Source: Pseudomonadota bacterium | GTDB lineage: Bacteria; Pseudomonadota; Gammaproteobacteria; Burkholderiales; Burkholderiaceae_B | Length of the DNA stretch: 64,000 bases | Direction of reading: 5' to 3' | Assembly (NCBI GenBank): GCA_023439305.1 | Contig: JAEXOO010000029.1 | Span: forward strand, 124,001-188,000 | In this document: positions 1-8,137 of the stretch, piece after piece | Layout of the letters: each line of letters starts with the position of its first letter | How positions within the stretch are numbered: position 1 is the first letter of the stretch | Program-made: the position numbers and the translations under genes | Notes under the pieces: generated by a model | Databases searched by the model: none | Seen by the model: only the letters and a program-made list of their open reading frames with translations | Told to the model about the DNA's origin: nothing

Positions 1-657
1 GGGCAGCGTGAGCTCATGATGCTCTGGCCGGAGTTCACCCGCTTCGACACCGCTACAGCAACGGAACAGGCCATTGCCGCCAGCGCGGCTGCGCTTGGTG
101 TCCGTGCCAAGCTGGATGAAGAAATAGGCTGGCACAAGTCCCTATCAAACTATGTGGTGAACGGCGTCACGGGCATTTCCAAGGATGTCTACTGGGATCT
201 TCAGGATCCTGCCACCGATGCGGGCTACCTGAACCAGAACGATATAACCACGCTGATCAATGACACGGGTTTCCGATTCTGGGGCAGCCGTACCTGCGCA
301 GGCCCCACCAGCCTGTACCCATTCGAGAACTACACGCGCACGGCGCAAGTGATCATGGAAACCATGGCGATCAACCACTTCTGGGCGGTTGACGGTCCTA
401 TGAACCCCTCCTTGATCAAAGACATTCTGGAAGGCGTCAACTCCAAGTTTCGTGAGTGGAAGTCCCTGGGCTACCTGATCGACGGCCAGGCGTGGTTCGA
501 CCCTGAGCCCAATACGCCCGAAGTCCTGTACTCGGGCAAGGCGTACATCGATTACGACTACACGCCAGTGCCGCCACTGGAGAACCTGAACTTCCGCCAG
601 CGGATCACCAATCGCTACCTGGTTGATTTCGCACAGCGAATCATCCAAGCCGTTTAA
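1..657 (+). CDS. Tail sheath protein (gpFI-like), 3' part
   Basis: The reading frame is open from base 1, so this is the C-terminal 218 residues of a longer protein. The sequence matches the C-terminal half of P2-type contractile tail sheaths, with a segment near residues 70-110 containing GYLNQNDITTLIN and FRFWGSRTCAGP, followed by a domain ending DFAQRIIQAV. The sheath wraps the tail tube and contracts during injection. The next gene is the tube protein, as in the P2 FI-FII order. The start lies left of the window; the ATG at 16 is internal. Confidence 0.9.
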   Translation, partial: GQRELMMLWPEFTRFDTATATEQAIAASAAALGVRAKLDEEIGWHKSLSNYVVNGVTGISKDVYWDLQDPATDAGYLNQNDITTLINDTGFRFWGSRTCAGPTSLYPFENYTRTAQVIMETMAINHFWAVDGPMNPSLIKDILEGVNSKFREWKSLGYLIDGQAWFDPEPNTPEVLYSGKAYIDYDYTPVPPLENLNFRQRITNRYLVDFAQRIIQAV

Positions 658-717
658 CGATAGGCACTGACCTGGCCAGCACCGGCCAGCCAGCCAGATA
701 ACACAACGGAGAAAGCC

Positions 718-1227
718 ATGTCTTTGCCGCGCAAAATCAAGAATTTCAACCTGTTCAACGATGGACAGAACTATGTTGGCCAGGTAGCCGAGGTGGTTCT
801 GCCCAAACTAACCGCCAAGATGGAAGAGTGGCGTGGTGGTGGGATGGATGGGCCTGTCGACGTCGACCTGGGTATGGAGAAACTCACCATGGAATGGACG
901 GCGGGTGGCATCATCAAACAGGTGCTGGCCCAGTACGGCACACTGACCCACAACGGCGTGCTTCTACGCTTCGCCGGCGCGCTGCAAAGCGACGATCTGG
1001 AAGAGGTCAAAGCCCTGGAGATAGTCGTGCGTGGCCGCCACAGCGAGATCGACATGGGTACCGCCAAGGCCGGCGACGACACGGCCATGAAGGTCACATC
1101 GTCACTCAGCTACTACAAGGTCACCCTGGATGGCGAAGACCTCATCGAGATCGACCTGATCAACTTCGTCAAGCGTGTTGGCGGCAAAGATCTTATGGAT
1201 CCGTTCCGCCTGGCCCTGGGCCTGTAG
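718..1227 (+). CDS. Major tail tube protein (gpFII-like)
   Basis: This 169-aa protein has the size and sequence type of P2 FII tail tube proteins: N-terminal MSLPRKIKNFNLF, a central VEVVVRGRH-type strand region, and a C-terminal INFVKRVGGKDLMDPFRLALGL-like tail. It would polymerise into the inner tube through which DNA passes. An AACGGAGAAAGCC leader gives a good ribosome binding site before the ATG. It sits 60 bases after the sheath gene in the tail operon. Confidence 0.92.
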   Translation: MSLPRKIKNFNLFNDGQNYVGQVAEVVLPKLTAKMEEWRGGGMDGPVDVDLGMEKLTMEWTAGGIIKQVLAQYGTLTHNGVLLRFAGALQSDDLEEVKALEIVVRGRHSEIDMGTAKAGDDTAMKVTSSLSYYKVTLDGEDLIEIDLINFVKRVGGKDLMDPFRLALGL

Positions 1228-1280
1228 TCAACCCCGTACGCCGGCCCGCCGGCGTTCCCTCAAATATCGAGTAAAGCGAC

Positions 1281-1670
1281 ATGAGCACAACAGACCAAAG
1301 CAAGAAGACCTCGTCCACCCCAGTGGAGCAAGAGAAGCCCACCACGGTAGTGCCGGACGATGCCACGGGTGCGGTCAAAGCCCCTGACGCCGTCATTGTT
1401 CCGCTGGAGGTGCCTATCAAGCGCGGCAATACGATGATCGACAGTATCACGCTGCGCCGTCCAAACCCAGGCGCATTGCGTGGATTGAGCCTGATCGACC
1501 TGGCCACGATGAATGTGACGGCGTTGCAAAAACTTCTGCCGCGCATCACTACGCCCACCTTGACCGAAACTGACATCTCGCTGCACCTGGACCCAGCAGA
1601 CCTGACCGCCATTGGTGTGGAGGTTGCGGGTTTTTTGGTCAGGAACAAGGACAAGCAGGACTTCCAGTAA
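1281..1670 (+). CDS. Tail assembly protein E (gpE-like)
   Basis: This 129-aa protein starts with about 40 polar, low-complexity residues rich in Pro, Thr and Lys. The conserved part then has TLRRPNPGALRGLSLIDL, typical of the P2 gpE / tail assembly chaperone family. It would bind the tape measure protein before tail polymerisation. It carries a T-TTT-TTG heptamer in frame about ten codons before its stop, where part of the ribosomes should shift to the -1 frame and make a longer E+E' product. Confidence 0.88.
   Translation: MSTTDQSKKTSSTPVEQEKPTTVVPDDATGAVKAPDAVIVPLEVPIKRGNTMIDSITLRRPNPGALRGLSLIDLATMNVTALQKLLPRITTPTLTETDISLHLDPADLTAIGVEVAGFLVRNKDKQDFQ
1631..1637 (+). promoter_or_regulatory. 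Programmed -1 ribosomal frameshift site (E to E+E')
   Basis: The heptamer T-TTT-TTG lies in the zero frame of gene E (codons GGT TTT TTG). After a -1 slip the reading frame is open from 1637 to the TAA at 1799-1801 and runs in frame into the GpE-type ORF that starts at 1685. The fused product would be about 173 aa. P2 is known to use a -1 shift at the same place in its FETUD tail operon. That ribosomes actually shift here is inference. Confidence 0.82.
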
Positions 1671-1684
1671 GCGTAGACGAGGCC

Positions 1685-1801
1685 ATGGCTGACCTGGCCA
1701 TGGTCTTTCATTGGACGCCCGGCGACATGGCTGACATGACACTGGGTGAATTGATGGAGTGGCGGGAACGCGCCCGCGTGCGGTCACAGCCCGAATCCTA
1801 A
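1685..1801 (+). CDS. GpE-family small tail protein (E' extension)
   Basis: A 38-codon ORF in the -1 frame relative to gene E encodes a peptide with VFHWTPGDMADM and LMEWRERARVRS, the hallmark of the short GpE' tail family. It begins 14 bases after the stop of gene E. Because the frame is open upstream to the slippery site at 1631-1637, its main product is probably the C-terminal part of an E+E' fusion rather than a free peptide. Such pairs act as chaperones for the tape measure protein, whose gene follows directly. Confidence 0.82.
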   Translation: MADLAMVFHWTPGDMADMTLGELMEWRERARVRSQPES

Positions 1802-1825
1802 CGGGTGCAGGGTCGGATAACGGAT

Positions 1826-4417
1826 ATGGACAAGACCCTACAGTTAAAAATCATCGCTGCCCTGCAGGACAAGCTCTCGGCGCCGCTGAAGCGTATGCAG
1901 GGCGTCTCCGGCAAAACCGCCACGTCCATGAAGGAACTGCGCGACCGCCTCAAGGGCCTGGAATCCACACAGCGCACTGTCGGTCAGTTCCGCGAGCTTT
2001 CCCGTGGCCTTAGTCAAACATCGGGCAGTCTGCAGGCGGCACAGGGCCGTGTAGCTGAGCTTGCACGCACCATCAAAAGCACCGAAGAACCCACCGCCGC
2101 GATGCGCCGTGAGTTCAACCAGGCTGTGCGGTCCGCTCAAAACCTCAAAAAGGAACACCAGCAGCAATCCCAGCGCCTGCAGGGCCTGCGCGATCGCCTT
2201 AACGCGGCTGGCGTATCCACCCGCAACCTGGGCAGCAGCGAGCGGGATCTGCGCAACAACGTCAGTCGCACGAATGAGCAGCTGGAGCAGCAGCGCGCAA
2301 AGCTCGCACAAGTTGCCCAGCAACAGCGACGGCTGGGTGAAGCAAGGGACCGGTACGCCAGGAGCTCACAGCTGGCCAGCAGCATGGCCGTATCCGGCTC
2401 TGCAGGCTTGGCAGCTGGATCTGGTGCACTCTATGCGGGTGTTCGGTTGATGGCGCCAGGTGTGCAGTTTGACGCCGATATGAGCCGTGTTCAGGCCCTT
2501 ACGCGTCTTGAGAAGGACGCCGAGGCCTTGGCGGCACTGCGTGAACAGGCGCGCCAGCTGGGTGCTGACACAATGTTCAGTGCCACTGAGGCGGCACAAG
2601 GCCAGGGCTTTCTGGCTATGGCTGGTTTTGGTCCGCAGGCCATACTGGAAGCCATGCCCGGATTGCTGGATATGGCGAAGGCAGGCGGGAACGAACTGGC
2701 AGAAACTGCCGACATTGCATCCAACATCCTGACGGGCTTCGGGATCTCTGCAGATCAGATGGGTCGGGTGGGCGATGTCCTGGTGGGCGCTTTCACCCGA
2801 TCGAATACAAACCTGGCCATGCTGGGCGAAACGATGAAGTACGCCGCGCCTATTGCGTCGAGCCTCGGCCAAGATATCGAAACCGTGGCGGCCATGGCCG
2901 GCAAGCTTGGCGATGCCGGCATACAGGGCGGCATGGGTGGCACCGCGCTGCGGGCCATCCTGAACCGTTTGTCAGCACCTCCGAAGATGGCCGCCAATGC
3001 CATAGAGGAACTGGGCCTCGCAGTGGCGGACGCGGATGGAAACTTACGCCCCATGCCTGACCTTCTCAAGGAAATCTACGAGCGCACCAAAGACATGGGC
3101 GAGGTCGAGCGCGCGGGCCTGCTTAAAGCGCTGGCCGGTGAAGAGGCCGTCAGTGCCCTGCAAGTGCTCGTTAAACAGGCTGGATCGGGCGATTTGCAGG
3201 AGTTCATTGAAATTTTGCGGCAAGCCCAGGGCGAAGCGACCAAAACGGCCAAGGTCATGGGTGACAACCTTGTAGGTGACCTGGACGAGCTTAGCAGCGC
3301 GTGGGAAGACCTGGGCATCCAGTTGCAGCAGCAACAAAACGGCGCCTTGCGGGAAACCGCGGTCATGTTGGCAAATGTTGTGGGTGCAGTGAAGGATTGG
3401 ATGGTCGCCAACCCCGAGCTCACCAGCACTATCGTCAAGGTTGCGGCCGTCATGGCATTGGTGATCGCAGCCGGCGGTGCCATAACTATCGGCCTTGCCA
3501 GCATCATCGGCCCGGTCGCTATGCTGCGCTATGGCATGAGCATTCTAAGCATCCGTGGTGGGGGTTTGGCACGTGTGTTCACCATGCTTGGTCGAACGGT
3601 GTTCCCGCTGGTTGGCAAGGGCCTGCTGTTCATCGGTCGGGCATTGATGATGAATCCCATAGGGCTGGCCATTGCCGCTATCGTCGGCGCCGCTATTCTG
3701 ATCTACAAGTACTGGGATCCGATTAAAGCCTTCTTCAGCGGGCTATGGACAGAAATAAAGGCGGCATTCGACGGCGGTATTGCCGGAATAGCGGCGCTAA
3801 TCGTCAACTGGTCGCCTGTTGGGCTGTTCTACCAGGCATTCGCCGCCGTCATGTCCTACTTCAACGTGGAGCTACCTACCAAATTCACTGAGTTCGGATC
3901 CATGCTCGTGTCTGGGCTAATCAAAGGTATCAAGAACATGGCCGGATCGCTGAAGGATTCAGTCGTCGGCATGGGTACCGATGCGGTGGGCTGGTTCAAG
4001 GAAAAGCTGGGCATCAACTCACCCAGCCGGGTGTTCATCGGTTTTGGTCAGAACATTTCCGAAGGAACTGCCCAGGGCATTGAGCGGAGCCGGGCGCTGG
4101 CGGCGCGTGCGGCCGGGGCATTGTCGGCTGGCGTCTTGGCTGCGGGTGCCGTGTCACCATCCTTTGCCCAGGACCTGCCGGCCATCCGTTTTGATACCCG
4201 GCCCAGTATTTCGGCGCCGGCGGCAGTCGCCAGAGCAGCGGCACCCAGTGCGCCGGCGCAAGTCACGATCGAGGGCGACACTATCGAGATCCACATTCAT
4301 GCTGCGCCTGGCATGAATCCCGACGACATTGGTCGGGCCGTGGCGGCCGAGCTGGACAGGCGCGACCGGGAGAAGCGTGCCCGAACTCGCTCTTCTCTGT
4401 CGGACTATGGAAACTAG
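1826..4417 (+). CDS. Tail tape measure protein (gpT-like)
   Basis: This 863-aa protein sets tail length and is ejected with the DNA. Residues 1-190 are charged and heptad-like, suggesting coiled coil. About 215-470 is the TP901-type core (FDADMSRVQALT, GADTMFSATEAAQG, GGMGGTALRAI). Two long hydrophobic stretches near 534-567 and 597-629 look membrane-inserting, and the C-terminus is Ala-rich then basic. I chose the ATG at 1826, which gives MDKTLQLKIIAAL, a usual start for this family; a GTG at 1805 is in frame but less likely. It lies between the E/E' pair and gene U. Confidence 0.9.
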   Translation: MDKTLQLKIIAALQDKLSAPLKRMQGVSGKTATSMKELRDRLKGLESTQRTVGQFRELSRGLSQTSGSLQAAQGRVAELARTIKSTEEPTAAMRREFNQAVRSAQNLKKEHQQQSQRLQGLRDRLNAAGVSTRNLGSSERDLRNNVSRTNEQLEQQRAKLAQVAQQQRRLGEARDRYARSSQLASSMAVSGSAGLAAGSGALYAGVRLMAPGVQFDADMSRVQALTRLEKDAEALAALREQARQLGADTMFSATEAAQGQGFLAMAGFGPQAILEAMPGLLDMAKAGGNELAETADIASNILTGFGISADQMGRVGDVLVGAFTRSNTNLAMLGETMKYAAPIASSLGQDIETVAAMAGKLGDAGIQGGMGGTALRAILNRLSAPPKMAANAIEELGLAVADADGNLRPMPDLLKEIYERTKDMGEVERAGLLKALAGEEAVSALQVLVKQAGSGDLQEFIEILRQAQGEATKTAKVMGDNLVGDLDELSSAWEDLGIQLQQQQNGALRETAVMLANVVGAVKDWMVANPELTSTIVKVAAVMALVIAAGGAITIGLASIIGPVAMLRYGMSILSIRGGGLARVFTMLGRTVFPLVGKGLLFIGRALMMNPIGLAIAAIVGAAILIYKYWDPIKAFFSGLWTEIKAAFDGGIAGIAALIVNWSPVGLFYQAFAAVMSYFNVELPTKFTEFGSMLVSGLIKGIKNMAGSLKDSVVGMGTDAVGWFKEKLGINSPSRVFIGFGQNISEGTAQGIERSRALAARAAGALSAGVLAAGAVSPSFAQDLPAIRFDTRPSISAPAAVARAAAPSAPAQVTIEGDTIEIHIHAAPGMNPDDIGRAVAAELDRRDREKRARTRSSLSDYGN

Positions 4418-4426
4418 GTGGCAATC

Positions 4427-4876
4427 ATGATGATGGCTTTAGGCATGTTCATTTTCAGCATTCATACGGCAGCGCATCAGTCGCTGCAGCGGCGTACCAG
4501 TTGGCGTCATGCATCCAACTCGCGTGTCGGTGCGCGTGCTGGCTACCAGTTCATCGGCGCTGGCGACGAAACCTTGAATCTGCCAGGCTGGATCGCACCC
4601 GGCCAGATCGGCCTGGAGCCGGCCATGACGATGCTGCGCGACATGGGCAACACCGGCAAGGCCTTTACGCTGGTCGATGGACTAGGCCTATACCATGGCC
4701 TGTACTTCCTTTCGGACTTTGACGAGACCCACAGTCACATGACCAGGCAGGGCCGGGGCCGTAAGATCGAGTTCAGTCTGAATCTGACACGTATTGACGA
4801 AGACCGCGCTGATCAGCTGCTGGGCGACCTTAAATTGCCCCAGTTCGGCGTGCCTGGACTGGGTGCATTACAGTGA
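4427..4876 (+). CDS. Tail completion protein U (gpU-like)
   Basis: This protein of about 149 aa is P2 gpU-like: MMMALGMFIFSIHT at the start, then GAGDETLNLPGWI, and GRGRKIEFSLNL near the C-terminus. It would cap the tail and act in baseplate or tail assembly. AGGTGG at 4416-4421 is five bases from the ATG at 4427, which decides the start over the GTG at 4418. The stop overlaps the next gene by four bases. Confidence 0.88.
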   Translation: MMMALGMFIFSIHTAAHQSLQRRTSWRHASNSRVGARAGYQFIGAGDETLNLPGWIAPGQIGLEPAMTMLRDMGNTGKAFTLVDGLGLYHGLYFLSDFDETHSHMTRQGRGRKIEFSLNLTRIDEDRADQLLGDLKLPQFGVPGLGALQ

Positions 4877-5913
4877 GTCTGCTCAGCCCCGTCTATCCTC
4901 GCCCAATCTGGCGTGTTTCGCTCGATGGGCGTGACCTGTCCAGCATCATAGAGCCGCGGTTCATGTCGTTGTCTCTGACCGAGAGCAGAGACGAGCAGGC
5001 TGATCAGCTAAGTTTGAACCTTACTGATCACGATGGCCTGCTGGAGATCCCTAGCCGGGGCGCGGCAATCAAGCTGGCGCTGGGGTGGAGCACCACAGGC
5101 TTGATCGACAAGGGCACCTTTACTGTCGACGAAACCGGCCACCGGGGCACGCCCGATGTTATATCGTTGCGCGCCCGAAGTGCTGACATGACCGGGCAAC
5201 TACGCACACGCACCGAACGGAGCTTTCACGGCAAAACCATCAAGCAGATCGTGGACGAAATTGCCCTGGCCAACAGCTTGACTGCAGTGGTAGGCGAAGG
5301 CTTTGGCGCCAAGGTCATCAAGCATATCGACCAGGCCAACGAATCTGATATGGCCTTCTTGAATCGTATTGGAAAGCGCTACGATGCCGTAGCCACGGTC
5401 AAGGATGAAAGGCTGCTGTTCATGCCTGTGCGTGGCGCAAAATCGGCCAGCGGCGAGGATATGCCCCTGTGGGAGGTGTTCCGGCGTGATGGCGATCAGC
5501 ACGAGTTCCTGACCACCGGACGGGATGCCTACACGGGTGTCAAAGCGTTCTGGATGGATCCGCGCAAGGCCGTACGACGCAGCGTAATGGTGGGCGTGAC
5601 GGGCAATGCGAAGCACCTGCGCGATACCTTTGCGAATGAAACCGATGCACTGGCCGCTGCCCAGTCAGAGTGGCAACGGATCCGGCGTGGCCTGTCCACG
5701 ATGAGGTTCAGTATGGCGACAGGGATGCCACAGCTATCCGCTCAGCACCGAATTCGTTTTCCCGACATGAAAGTACCAATCAATGAAATCGACTGGCTGG
5801 TTCGTGAGCTCACGCACAGCCTGGACGAATCCGGCCTCATGACGAACCTGGACTTGGAAATGTTCGATAAAGAAGATGCCGGCGCCGACGATGACGCCGT
5901 GGTGCTGGACTAG
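4873..5913 (+). CDS. Late control protein D / tail hub (gpD-like)
   Basis: This 346-aa protein belongs to the phage GPD / late control D family, which forms the baseplate hub above the spike and needs no transcriptional function despite its name. Visible features are an N-terminal PIWRVSLDGRDLSS, the segment RTERSFHGKTIKQIVDEIA, and a C-terminal IDWLVRELTHSL. It starts at a GTG that overlaps the stop of gene U (GTGA). It is the last gene of the tail operon; the next genes face the other way. Confidence 0.9.
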   Translation: MSLLSPVYPRPIWRVSLDGRDLSSIIEPRFMSLSLTESRDEQADQLSLNLTDHDGLLEIPSRGAAIKLALGWSTTGLIDKGTFTVDETGHRGTPDVISLRARSADMTGQLRTRTERSFHGKTIKQIVDEIALANSLTAVVGEGFGAKVIKHIDQANESDMAFLNRIGKRYDAVATVKDERLLFMPVRGAKSASGEDMPLWEVFRRDGDQHEFLTTGRDAYTGVKAFWMDPRKAVRRSVMVGVTGNAKHLRDTFANETDALAAAQSEWQRIRRGLSTMRFSMATGMPQLSAQHRIRFPDMKVPINEIDWLVRELTHSLDESGLMTNLDLEMFDKEDAGADDDAVVLD

Positions 5914-5925
5914 GGGAAAGTAAGA

Positions 5926-6276
5926 CTACTGGGCAATAGGTTCGCCGTTAATGTTGATCTTCAAGTCCGGGTCAAATCGAGCGCTGGCCCAATAAGGAAC
6001 AGGTGGTTCCCCTTCAATACGCCAACCTATCAGTGTGCGCGTGAATTCTTTTTTGTTGCTGTCCCTTATTTCCACAGCAATCTTTGTCAGAGTCGCCTCA
6101 TCGACACGTGCTGGTAACGTTGCCTCCACCGTACGCTTAATAGGGCCGAGCGCCTCGTCCTTTGTGATTGTGTATTGAAGTTTCTGATCGCCCGATGCAG
6201 GTTTGAAAATCAGTAATAAACCCACCGAAAAGATAACACCTACAACGATCTGCTGCCATACCGGTAACGCCCTCAT
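5926..6276 (-). CDS. Small membrane-anchored protein, unknown
   Basis: I do not recognise this 116-aa protein. Residues about 8-27 (WQQIVVGVIFSVGLLLIFK) form one membrane segment, followed by about 85 soluble residues with alternating beta-strand-like character. The second half would lie outside the inner membrane if the N-terminus is inside. It is the last gene of the leftward operon that begins with the phage repressor, a usual place for genes expressed in the lysogen, such as superinfection-exclusion or conversion genes. Its end is 12 bases from the convergent tail gene D. Confidence 0.65.
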   Translation of the reverse strand: MRALPVWQQIVVGVIFSVGLLLIFKPASGDQKLQYTITKDEALGPIKRTVEATLPARVDEATLTKIAVEIRDSNKKEFTRTLIGWRIEGEPPVPYWASARFDPDLKININGEPIAQ

Positions 6277-6315
6277 ATCATGACTCCTTCGTTTACTGAG
6301 ATAGCATCCACAATG

Positions 6316-6642
6316 TTATGAACTCGCTCGACTTTTAAAAATCAGACTGAAAATATTCATTCTCTCCAACTCATCAGCCGAAAGAGCGATCTGCAAATTA
6401 TCATTCCCTTGGATAGATTGGTAAACACAGGGTTCAGTTGAAAGCTGCAAGTTCCTATCGCCCGAAATTTTCTGGCGGCCTGACCGCTGGGTGTCGTTCT
6501 GCGGTGTGGCATGATCAGCAATCAGTTGCTTGGCTATAGACAGGAAGTGGTCATAGCGACGGCCTACATCATTATCCTTCGGGCCGCTCGGCTCATTCCT
6601 TTTAAAGGGAATCACAGTGCCGCCCGGCTTTTCTTCTCTCAT
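6316..6642 (-). CDS. Hypothetical phage protein in repressor operon
   Basis: This 108-aa protein has no family I recognise. It is polar, with an N-terminal GGTVIPFKRNEP segment and a short hydrophobic C-terminal stretch (MNIFSLIFKS). The pattern YQSIQGNDNLQIALSADELERM may be a small beta hairpin plus helix. It begins 23 bases after the repressor stop and is probably on the same leftward transcript, so it should be expressed in the lysogen. Confidence 0.6.
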   Translation of the reverse strand: MREEKPGGTVIPFKRNEPSGPKDNDVGRRYDHFLSIAKQLIADHATPQNDTQRSGRQKISGDRNLQLSTEPCVYQSIQGNDNLQIALSADELERMNIFSLIFKSRASS

Positions 6643-6665
6643 GTTCTGTCTCCTCTGCCGGACGG

Positions 6666-7064
6666 TTAGGCCGCTTTAATAAGCAGCTTCGCCAACGGTG
6701 CGGCTTCGCCGTCACCTTCCTTGACTGCCTGGTACAGCGCTTCGGCTGCCAGGCGTTTTTTATCCGATGGCATGGTTTTCTTTGCGCTGGCCAATGCGGC
6801 GTCCAGCGCTTGCCAGGCGTCCGAAAGAGCTTCGAGCTCGCGCTCAACCTGCGCTTCGGTTAGAGGTCGTTCGCCTGTGAACAGATAGGCGACGTCGACG
6901 CCATGTTCTATGAGCGATTCCAGGTAGGCCGCATCGGGCTTTCTGGTTCCCTTCTCATATGTGAGCTGCGCTTGTTTCAAGACCCCTGCGATGGCGCCGA
7001 AATCCGTTTGGTTCATCCCTAAGCGCTTGCGCTCTTCTGCAAGCCTCTTCCCGAAGTCGCTCAT
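6666..7064 (-). CDS. XRE-family phage repressor (CI/C-like)
   Basis: This 132-aa protein has a helix-turn-helix near residues 9-60 (LAEERKRLGMNQTDFGAIAG), a GTRKPDAAYLESL linker typical of XRE repressors, and a helical C-terminus that could dimerise. There is no LexA/S24 peptidase domain, so induction by RecA self-cleavage is not expected. An upstream in-frame start exists at 7163, but the ATG at 7064 gives the normal family start and leaves the operator region untranslated. It faces a divergent early operon across a 90-base control region. Confidence 0.85.
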   Translation of the reverse strand: MSDFGKRLAEERKRLGMNQTDFGAIAGVLKQAQLTYEKGTRKPDAAYLESLIEHGVDVAYLFTGERPLTEAQVERELEALSDAWQALDAALASAKKTMPSDKKRLAAEALYQAVKEGDGEAAPLAKLLIKAA

Positions 7065-7154
7065 ATGCGTACCTTTATTCAATAACAATGCTTGACAAGT
7101 ACGCAAACGCGTACCACAATAACAACCGTCGCCATTGTTATCGAGTGTCACACC
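7065..7154. promoter_or_regulatory. Divergent phage control region with nested operators
   Basis: Between the repressor and the rightward early operon lie two nested perfect inverted repeats. The inner one is GTACGC-AAAC-GCGTAC at 7099-7114. The outer one is ATAACAATG (7082-7090) paired with CATTGTTAT (7133-7141). A further GCGTAC half-site is at 7067-7072. A rightward promoter fits: TTGACA at 7092-7097, 17 bases, then CACAAT at 7115-7120, so the inner dyad fills the spacer. Which protein binds which repeat is not shown. Confidence 0.72.
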
Positions 7155-7361
7155 ATGAAACATACCACCAAGCCGGTGCCTCGCGCATCAAAAACCGTGA
7201 AAAAACGCATGATCGGCCTTCGTCTTGATGACGAGCTAATGCTTGAGATTGAGCAGTTGGCTGATTCAGAGCTGCGCTCGCTGGCCGATATGGCACGCAT
7301 TTGCGTACGCATGGGCTTAAAAGAGATCAAGGCCAGAACAGCCAGGGTCAACGGTAAATAG
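7155..7361 (+). CDS. Small ribbon-helix-helix-like DNA-binding protein
   Basis: This 68-aa basic protein has the pattern MIGLRLDDELMLEIEQLADSELRSLADMARICVRMGL. That fits one beta strand followed by two helices of an Arc/MetJ-type ribbon-helix-helix fold. It is the first rightward gene opposite the repressor, the position of a Cro-like or early regulator. The ATG at 7155 is preferred; translation from further left would run through the operator region. The role as counter-repressor is inference. Confidence 0.65.
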   Translation: MKHTTKPVPRASKTVKKRMIGLRLDDELMLEIEQLADSELRSLADMARICVRMGLKEIKARTARVNGK

Positions 7362-7363
7362 CC

Positions 7364-7642
7364 ATGGGCAAACGTATAGGCATGCGCTGCCCGCATTGCG
7401 GGAACCGGGCGCAGATCCGCACAAGCATTGAGCAAAGCCCCACGCTGCGCGATGTGTATTTCCTTTGCGAAAACCTTGTGTGCGGCCACTCCTGGGTAGC
7501 CACCCTGGAAGCCGTGCGCACCATCGCGCCCAGCGGCATGCCCAATCCCTCGATCGATCTACCCATTCTGGCGCGCAACGAAGTCGAGCGCGTCTACGAC
7601 CTGCTGCACCCAACCACCCAGAGGAGCATTTTCGATGAATAA
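7364..7642 (+). CDS. Ogr/Delta-type zinc-finger late activator
   Basis: This 92-aa protein has four cysteines at about 9, 12, 35 and 40, a C-X2-C-X22-C-X4-C layout that is the zinc-binding signature of the P2 Ogr / P4 Delta family. Those proteins bind upstream of late promoters and contact RNA polymerase alpha to turn on capsid and tail genes. The gene follows the RHH-like gene after two bases and overlaps the next gene by eight, so it belongs to the early operon. Confidence 0.85.
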   Translation: MGKRIGMRCPHCGNRAQIRTSIEQSPTLRDVYFLCENLVCGHSWVATLEAVRTIAPSGMPNPSIDLPILARNEVERVYDLLHPTTQRSIFDE

Positions 7643-8048
7643 CTACAACCACATCCCGACGTCAATGAACGAAGTGCGTGACATTCAGGACGGTCTGCAG
7701 ATCCGGGCGCTGGGCTATATACGCCAACACCACGGTGCCCATCTGAACCGACGCCAGTTGTTGCTGTGCACGATGGAGCACATACAGGGGCTGCACGCCA
7801 TGTCGGGCGAGACCGCTGAAACCATCGCCGCGCGCGCCCTGTGCGAGTTCGAGAGTGTTCGGGCATCACTCAGTCTGGATCTGGAATCCAGCACTCCCTA
7901 CATGCTGGTGATCAATGACCCGGACCGCAACTGCAAGCGCGTGTTTTCCATGCGCGACATTCGACGGATGCTTTCCACCGCGGATCTGACGCCGATGCGC
8001 ACCCCATCGTATTCGGCAGCCATGGCGGGAACGACCCAGGCGCAGTAG
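7635..8048 (+). CDS. Hypothetical phage early protein
   Basis: I cannot assign this 137-aa protein. It is mostly helical in appearance (IQDGLQIRALGYIRQHH, NRRQLLLCTMEHIQGLH) with a short strand region (YMLVINDPDRNCKRVFSM) and a loose C-terminus. It overlaps the stop of the Ogr-like gene by eight bases and precedes the replication gene by 89 bases. Confidence 0.6.
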   Translation: MNNYNHIPTSMNEVRDIQDGLQIRALGYIRQHHGAHLNRRQLLLCTMEHIQGLHAMSGETAETIAARALCEFESVRASLSLDLESSTPYMLVINDPDRNCKRVFSMRDIRRMLSTADLTPMRTPSYSAAMAGTTQAQ

Positions 8049-8137
8049 CGAATACCCCCGCAGAGCAGTCGTATGACCCCGGTGTTCGCGAGTAGTGGCG
8101 CACCCGGGGCGGTATCAACCATACCCAAAAGAATCCT

